Positions 7,004 to 11,001 of a stretch of DNA of 11,001 bases are shown here, in pieces (position 1 is the stretch's first letter; every line of letters starts with the position of its first letter). Origin of the DNA: Bacteroidia bacterium (GTDB lineage Bacteria; Bacteroidota; Bacteroidia; Bacteroidales; Azobacteroidaceae); assembly GCA_025996895.1 (NCBI GenBank), contig BNTW01000091.1, forward strand, positions 1-11,001. The letters are read 5' to 3'. Position numbers and translations under genes: made by a program. The notes under the pieces were generated by a model. That model did not search any database and was not told where the DNA came from. It saw nothing but the letters and a program-made list of their open reading frames with translations.

Positions 7004-7873
7004 ATGCCGGTTAAAAAAGGTGGATATCATTTTTTTGCACTCCTGATTGTGATAGTGTGGGGCACGACTTTCACTTCGACCAAAATAGTTTTGTTGGCCG
7101 GTTTGACCCCCGAAAGTATCTTTTTCTACCGGTTTTTGTTGGCTTACGCGGGAATCTGGTTTTTCGGAAAAACCCAATTATTCGCCGAAAATTGGAAAGA
7201 CGAGATGTATTTCATTTTGCTGGGAATTAGTGGCGGCTCAGCTTATTTCCTGACGGAAAATTACGCGTTGGAATACACGTTCACGTCTAACGTGGCATTG
7301 CTGGTTTGCACCGCACCGTTATATACGACTTTGCTTTGTCATTGGTTTTTGAAAAGCGAAAAAATCACGAAACGATTGATACAAGGCATACTAATCGCTT
7401 TGCTGGGCGTCGGTTTGGTCGTTTTCAACGGACATTTCATTTTAAAATTAAATCCGCTCGGCGATTTGTTGAGCATGGCGGCGGCTTTGTGCTGGGCGAT
7501 TTATAGTATCGTGCTGATGAAGGTAAATCACCGCTATTCTAACGTACTGATTACTCGTAAAACCTTTTTTTACGGACTATTGACAGTGTTGCCGGTATTT
7601 TATTTCCACCCTTTGCAAACCGATACGGCGATTTTACTTCAACCGCAAGTGTGGGGAAATCTACTGTTTCTCGGAGTAGTCGCTTCCCTGCTGTGTTTTT
7701 TCTGTTGGAACTTGATAGTCAAAGGATTAGGGGCTATTTTGAGTACCAATTATGTCTATATTAATCCGATTATAGCGTTGATTGCTTCGGCAGTGATTAT
7801 GCACGAGCAAATCACTCTTTTCGCCATCATCGGAACCCTATTGATATTGATCGGCGTTATCCGGTCAGCGTAA
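7004..7873 (+). CDS. EamA-domain (drug/metabolite transporter superfamily) membrane permease
   Basis: A 289-residue, very hydrophobic protein with about ten predicted membrane helices arranged as two EamA repeats (about 10-141 and 154-287). Family landmarks are IVWGTTFTSTK in helix 1 (17-27), FYRFLLAYAG (41-50), ALEYTFTSNVALL before the middle of repeat one, ALCWAIYSI (161-169) and YVYINPIIALIASAVIMHE in the penultimate region. DMT permeases of this kind export or import small metabolites such as amino acids across the inner membrane, but the substrate cannot be read from the sequence. I chose the ATG at 7004 over an in-frame TTG at 6983, which sits inside the -7 promoter box. The final 9 bp overlap the end of the convergent TPR lipoprotein gene. 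Confidence 0.92.
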   Translation: MPVKKGGYHFFALLIVIVWGTTFTSTKIVLLAGLTPESIFFYRFLLAYAGIWFFGKTQLFAENWKDEMYFILLGISGGSAYFLTENYALEYTFTSNVALLVCTAPLYTTLLCHWFLKSEKITKRLIQGILIALLGVGLVVFNGHFILKLNPLGDLLSMAAALCWAIYSIVLMKVNHRYSNVLITRKTFFYGLLTVLPVFYFHPLQTDTAILLQPQVWGNLLFLGVVASLLCFFCWNLIVKGLGAILSTNYVYINPIIALIASAVIMHEQITLFAIIGTLLILIGVIRSA

Positions 7874-9562
7874 AATCGCACCCAAAAACTGGCTGTTAGT
7901 GATGTATTTGGAAAATTCCAAATCCTTCACGGCGCGAGTTGCATAACCGGGATTTAACGTGATGGCTTGCCGCAAATTCTGTGTTACTTCGTTCAAATTA
8001 TTAATTCGCGCGCCTACCACCGCTTTCAAATAATAGGTCGTTGCATCGGGTTGCGCGACGGAATTTAGCGTTTTTTGCGCTTTGTTGTAATCTTTCGCCA
8101 TGATCTGCGCGATAGCGGCGTTGTTGCCGGCTGTTTCGCCAAACGATTTTTCCGCTTGTGCATAATTGCCGTTCACTACCGACAAATAACCCATCGCGTT
8201 GTTCAATTCCGGCACACCGGCGGCGTTGCCAAAATATTGCTCGGCTTTGTTTTTATCTCCTTTTGTCAGCGCAGTATAGCCCAGATTTAAATTCGCTTCG
8301 GGAAGACTACCCGCCAACTGGTTGGCTTTGTTAAAAAGCGTTTCGGCTGCCGAAAGATTGCCTTTCGTGTATTCGATAACACCCAAATTGTTAAATCCGC
8401 GTGCATCGGACGGATATAATTCGGTTACTTTCTTGTAAATCGCTTCTTTTGCCTGCAGCGTAGAAGCCAAATGAGCGGCATACAACAATTCTTCTACGTT
8501 CAACGCTTTCGGATTGGAAACCGCCAAAGAAGAAATTTGTTCGTCCGATTTGCCGATAATTTCAATATTGGCCGTCAGGCGCGAACGGCGCAGTTGCGGA
8601 AGAATTTCGTCGGTCAGAATGGAATACACGCTCGAAATATTTTTGATTTCGCGTTCGCGCTGTTCCGAATCGTTGTACATCGAAAGTACGCGCAAAATCA
8701 AATCCTTGTCCTGAATGTTGGATTTTTGTACCAATTCTTTAAAACCTTCCCAATCCTGCGCCGTGTAGCGGGCATTGACCGGGACATTCACCTTTGCTTT
8801 CTGCAATTCTTGCGCTAAATATTTTTCCGTATTCGTTTCGCGTTTTTCCGCTAACTTTTCGTTCAACTCATATCCGCCGTCGGGCGAAGCATACGACGCA
8901 ATTTCAATATCCACCTTTTGGTTGGGCGATTGGTTGGCTTTTTCTACGCGATTTTTCCAGCCGGTTACTTCGCCTTTGTTCAATTCGCCCGAACGCAATT
9001 CGGCTTGTTGAATTAAAAACAAAATATTCGCATCGTGCGCTTCCTTAATTATCCGTTGAAAATTGTCCGTAGCAATCGCCGGCTGTTCGGCCGCTGCATT
9101 CAATAAATCGGCGGTTGCCAACACGCCGTCGCCCGCTTTCACTTCGGGAAGTGCAACGGTTTTATTGCCGATTTTGGCATTGAACGTCAAATATAATTCG
9201 GAGTTTTGCATTTCGGGCGTATAGTCGAACGAAGATTTCAGCGTTACATTCGCGCCGTTTTTTTGTACGATCACCTGTCCGTTTCCGGCCACTTTTTCGC
9301 CCTGAAACGTATAGGAATTGCCCCACGCTTCGCCGTCGCCGTAGCGCAAAACGGGTGTAGCAACGATGGTCGCATTTTTATTAAACCAATTGGCAGGAAA
9401 AGTCGCGTGAATGGTTGCAGGCACTTTACCGGCTACTAATTCCAGTGGTTGCGGCTCAGATTTCACATAATTAGCGTTCAGAGGAGTTAGTCCGCTTTTA
9501 CACGAAGTAAAAGCCACCACCATACACATTAATAACAAGGACAAAAAAAATCTTTTTCCCAT
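7865..9562 (-). CDS. OmpA-like / TPR outer-membrane-type lipoprotein conserved in Bacteroidales
   Basis: A 565-residue protein. The signal sequence MGKRFFLSLLLMCMVVAFTSC ends in a lipobox with Cys21, so it is likely a lipoprotein. Residues about 35-160 form a beta-rich region (GKVPATIHATFPANWFNKNA onward). Residues about 215-255 (IEIASYASPDGGYELNEKLA) resemble the OmpA/MotB peptidoglycan-binding core, in which SPxG...NxxLAxxRxxxxxxYL is typical. Residues about 385-545 carry TPR-type repeats (GFNNLGVIEYTKGNLSAAETL, EANLNLGYTALTKGDKNKAE and later units). I recall close relatives of this domain order in Parabacteroides-like genomes, annotated only as TPR proteins. A scaffold or envelope-tethering role at the outer membrane is inferred. 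It has its own promoter upstream and is separated from paralogue B by the right repeat arm. Confidence 0.88.
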   Translation of the reverse strand: MGKRFFLSLLLMCMVVAFTSCKSGLTPLNANYVKSEPQPLELVAGKVPATIHATFPANWFNKNATIVATPVLRYGDGEAWGNSYTFQGEKVAGNGQVIVQKNGANVTLKSSFDYTPEMQNSELYLTFNAKIGNKTVALPEVKAGDGVLATADLLNAAAEQPAIATDNFQRIIKEAHDANILFLIQQAELRSGELNKGEVTGWKNRVEKANQSPNQKVDIEIASYASPDGGYELNEKLAEKRETNTEKYLAQELQKAKVNVPVNARYTAQDWEGFKELVQKSNIQDKDLILRVLSMYNDSEQREREIKNISSVYSILTDEILPQLRRSRLTANIEIIGKSDEQISSLAVSNPKALNVEELLYAAHLASTLQAKEAIYKKVTELYPSDARGFNNLGVIEYTKGNLSAAETLFNKANQLAGSLPEANLNLGYTALTKGDKNKAEQYFGNAAGVPELNNAMGYLSVVNGNYAQAEKSFGETAGNNAAIAQIMAKDYNKAQKTLNSVAQPDATTYYLKAVVGARINNLNEVTQNLRQAITLNPGYATRAVKDLEFSKYITNSQFLGAILR

Positions 9563-9602
9563 GATGCAGTAGATTTGAATGAATAACTAAATTATTTAAA
9601 TG

Positions 9603-9634
9603 CAAAGCTAAACAATAATTTTGCAAAAGCCAAA
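9603..9634 (-). promoter_or_regulatory. Promoter of the TPR lipoprotein gene (-33/-7 pair)
   Basis: On the minus strand, TTTG (complement of 9631-9634) is followed after 20 bp by TAGCTTTG (complement of 9603-9610). This is an ideal Bacteroidota TTTG-N20-TAnnTTTG arrangement, with a leader of about 33 nt to the ATG at 9562. The -33 element lies 16 bp inside the inner end of the right repeat arm. Confidence 0.65.
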
Positions 9635-9912
9635 AGATGTGCGGTTTTAATTTGGCACACTCTTTGCTATATGCTTTTCCGTAACAATTTGTGATGCGAA
9701 CAATTCTTAAAAATAGTGTGATTTATGTTGTAAAACATATAAAATTATTTTCTAAAATGGAAAATAATGTGTTACACACACACATTTACGCCTGGCGGTT
9801 TAATAAAAATTCACACGCCACACGGCCTGTAACGCGTCTTTTTTCGCGCGCGCGTAATATACAAAATTTATTTTTAATACGCAATAATCCCGGCCTCCGG
9901 CATTGTTTTGTC

Positions 9913-10017
9913 ATTGCGGGCTTGACCCGCAATCCCCTGTTTCCCCCCAACCCCCTAAAGGGGGAGCAAAGCCCTTGCAAAATTGTGCACTGCCACTCCC
10001 TCCCCTGAAGGGGAGGG
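9913..10017. repeat. Cluster of three GC-rich hairpins in right arm
   Basis: The mirror set of the left cluster. At 9913-9933 there are 8-bp arms ATTGCGGG/CCCGCAAT. At 9951-9964 there is CCCCC-TAAA-GGGGG. At 9998-10017 there are 9-bp arms CCCTCCCCT/AGGGGAGGG with a GA loop. All stems are intact although neighbouring unpaired bases differ between arms, which suggests the stems are conserved or that the units are repeat-borne. Confidence 0.8.
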
Positions 10018-10036
10018 CTGGGGTGGGGTTATTCTC

Positions 10037-10064
10037 AACTCATAACTCATAATTCATAACTCAT
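10037..10064. repeat. Heptamer tandem repeat, right copy (4 x AACTCAT)
   Basis: Four tandem units read AACTCAT, AACTCAT, AATTCAT, AACTCAT, ending 6 nt before the ATG of paralogue B. It is the exact inverted counterpart of 1964-1991, including the variant unit. It lies in the leader, which has no purine-rich Shine-Dalgarno sequence. Confidence 0.85.
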
Positions 10065-10070
10065 ATAAGT

Positions 10071-11001
10071 ATGCGAACAATTAAATTTTTCTTTTTAATC
10101 CTCTTTTTATTATCAGGAATAACAAACGGAGTAGCACAAGTTACGCAAGGAACTTCTACGGCAGGTAAAGATTTCTGGGTATCGTTTGCCAAACAAAATG
10201 GGCTGGCTGCTCAGCCACCTACGGATACTGGGCTGGCTTTACAATTACGATTTGTCGGAGAAACAGGAACGAATGTGTCCATTTCGTTCACCGAGAATAC
10301 ATTGCTTGACAGCAGCATTGTTATCCCTGCTTCCGGTATTTATACTATGGATCTAAACACTGCTCGAAAAACAGCCTCTTACAATTATATTGCTTTTCAG
10401 GGCACTATTCCCAATCCGGTGGATACAATCTCAAAAAAATCGGTACATATTACTTCCGACCAGCCAATTTTAGCTTATGCATTGAGTCTGCGTACTAATG
10501 GAACCGATGCAACCAATCTACTGCCGGCACCCAATTTAGGGACAGATTATTATCAGGTTTCATACCGGCCGCATATATTAGCTGCCCCTGCCGGTAATAA
10601 TCAGACTCCGGATAGCTATACCATTATATCTGTAAAAGATGGTACAAAAATCACAGCCATGAAAGGAGGCGTCCCCTTGCTTGATAAGAATGGCAAAGCC
10701 GTAGTGGATACGGTACTAAACCGCGGAGAAGTTTATTGTTATTATGGAGCCGGTTTAGTTGATTTGACCGGAACGCATATTACCAGTACCGATGCTATCG
10801 CTTTTTTTGTAACGAATGTCTATTGTTTTATTCCTTATAATCCTACCAATAACAATGGAGATAATTTGTTTCAACAAATGGCTCCTGTGCCTCAATGGGG
10901 CAATCAATTTCTCGTTCCGAATACAATTCAAAAAGACGGACGAATACGGATTTTAGCTTCGCAAGGCGGAACTGTAATTACGAAAACGGGGGCTACCCGG
11001 C
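10071..11001 (+). CDS. Large secreted surface protein, IgGFc-binding-like N-terminal region (paralogue B, 3' end outside window)
   Basis: Open from the ATG at 10071 to the window end, 310 complete codons without a stop. The signal peptide MRTIKFFFLILF...TNGVAQ is nearly identical to that of the gene ending at 1957, differing at residue 13 and then after residue 19. The mature protein then diverges but keeps the same landmarks: GKDFWVSF (32-39), HITSDQPILAYAL, NLLPAPNLGTDYYQVSY, GTHITSTDAIAFFVTN, and WGNQFLVPNTI near residue 276. These match paralogue A motif by motif, so the two are full paralogues over this range rather than unrelated proteins with a shared 5' end. T9SS export and surface display are inferred from the family. 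Function and ligand are unknown. Confidence 0.85.
   Translation, partial: MRTIKFFFLILFLLSGITNGVAQVTQGTSTAGKDFWVSFAKQNGLAAQPPTDTGLALQLRFVGETGTNVSISFTENTLLDSSIVIPASGIYTMDLNTARKTASYNYIAFQGTIPNPVDTISKKSVHITSDQPILAYALSLRTNGTDATNLLPAPNLGTDYYQVSYRPHILAAPAGNNQTPDSYTIISVKDGTKITAMKGGVPLLDKNGKAVVDTVLNRGEVYCYYGAGLVDLTGTHITSTDAIAFFVTNVYCFIPYNPTNNNGDNLFQQMAPVPQWGNQFLVPNTIQKDGRIRILASQGGTVITKTGATR

Larger units (their letters stand above)
9651..10126. repeat. Long imperfect inverted repeat, right arm
   Basis: This is the inverted counterpart of 1902-2379. It covers the gene-free stretch between the TPR lipoprotein and paralogue B, plus the first 56 nt of paralogue B. Identity with the left arm is high throughout. 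It is highest over the hairpins, the heptamers and the start of the gene, and lowest in an AT-rich stretch near 9735-9775. A reading frame at 9691-10008 lies inside it but is not kept in the left arm, so I do not call a gene. Confidence 0.93.

Noticed and set aside
9691..10008. 105-codon frame in the right repeat arm
   Set aside because: It reads through the hairpin repeats (giving the common repeat-derived peptide VIAGLTRNP), and the frame is broken by a stop and an indel in the left arm.
1902..10126. Composite transposon bounded by inverted insertion sequences
   Set aside because: The arms contain no transposase or terminal inverted repeats of their own. They include the 5' ends of real genes, so they are paralogous leaders rather than IS elements.

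Overview
The window looks like a chromosome segment of a Bacteroidota bacterium, most likely order Bacteroidales. Four things support this. Start codons have A-rich leaders with no Shine-Dalgarno. Exact TAnnTTTG promoter boxes precede at least four genes. There is an OmpA-like/TPR lipoprotein of a type I know from Bacteroidales. The two large exported proteins at the edges resemble type IX secretion (T9SS)-associated surface proteins of this phylum, although no sorting domain falls inside the window.

Layout. Positions 1-1957 (minus) hold the N-terminal 652 residues of a large surface protein (paralogue A). Positions 1902-2379 are the left arm of a long imperfect inverted repeat. Then come a secreted S9 prolyl-oligopeptidase-type peptidase (2441-4999, +), a small ORF6N-domain protein (5085-5675, +), RmuC (5653-6930, -), an EamA/DMT transporter (7004-7873, +) and the OmpA-like/TPR lipoprotein (7865-9562, -). 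Positions 9651-10126 are the right repeat arm. Positions 10071-11001 (+) hold the first 310 residues of paralogue B. Both outer genes run off the window.

Most notable feature. Two surface-protein paralogues point outward from the ends of an about 8.2 kb block. Each is headed by the same roughly 477 bp cassette in opposite orientation. The cassette includes the leader, a heptamer array, hairpins and the first 56 nt of each gene, which encode most of the signal peptide. DNA similarity stops inside each signal-peptide coding region, and the mature proteins then diverge to family-level similarity. Recombination between the arms would invert the 7.3 kb core and exchange which housekeeping gene neighbours which surface protein. 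Gene conversion could instead keep the 5' ends alike.

The core genes do not form one pathway. They are arranged as convergent pairs with overlapping 3' ends (ORF6N/rmuC by 23 bp, DMT/TPR by 9 bp) and one tight divergent pair (rmuC/DMT). The S9 peptidase and the TPR lipoprotein are envelope proteins whose promoters lie just inside the repeat arms. The ORF6N gene is the likeliest mobile-element-derived insertion and carries two odd in-frame palindromes. I saw no tRNA, rRNA, CRISPR array, transposase or recombinase gene.
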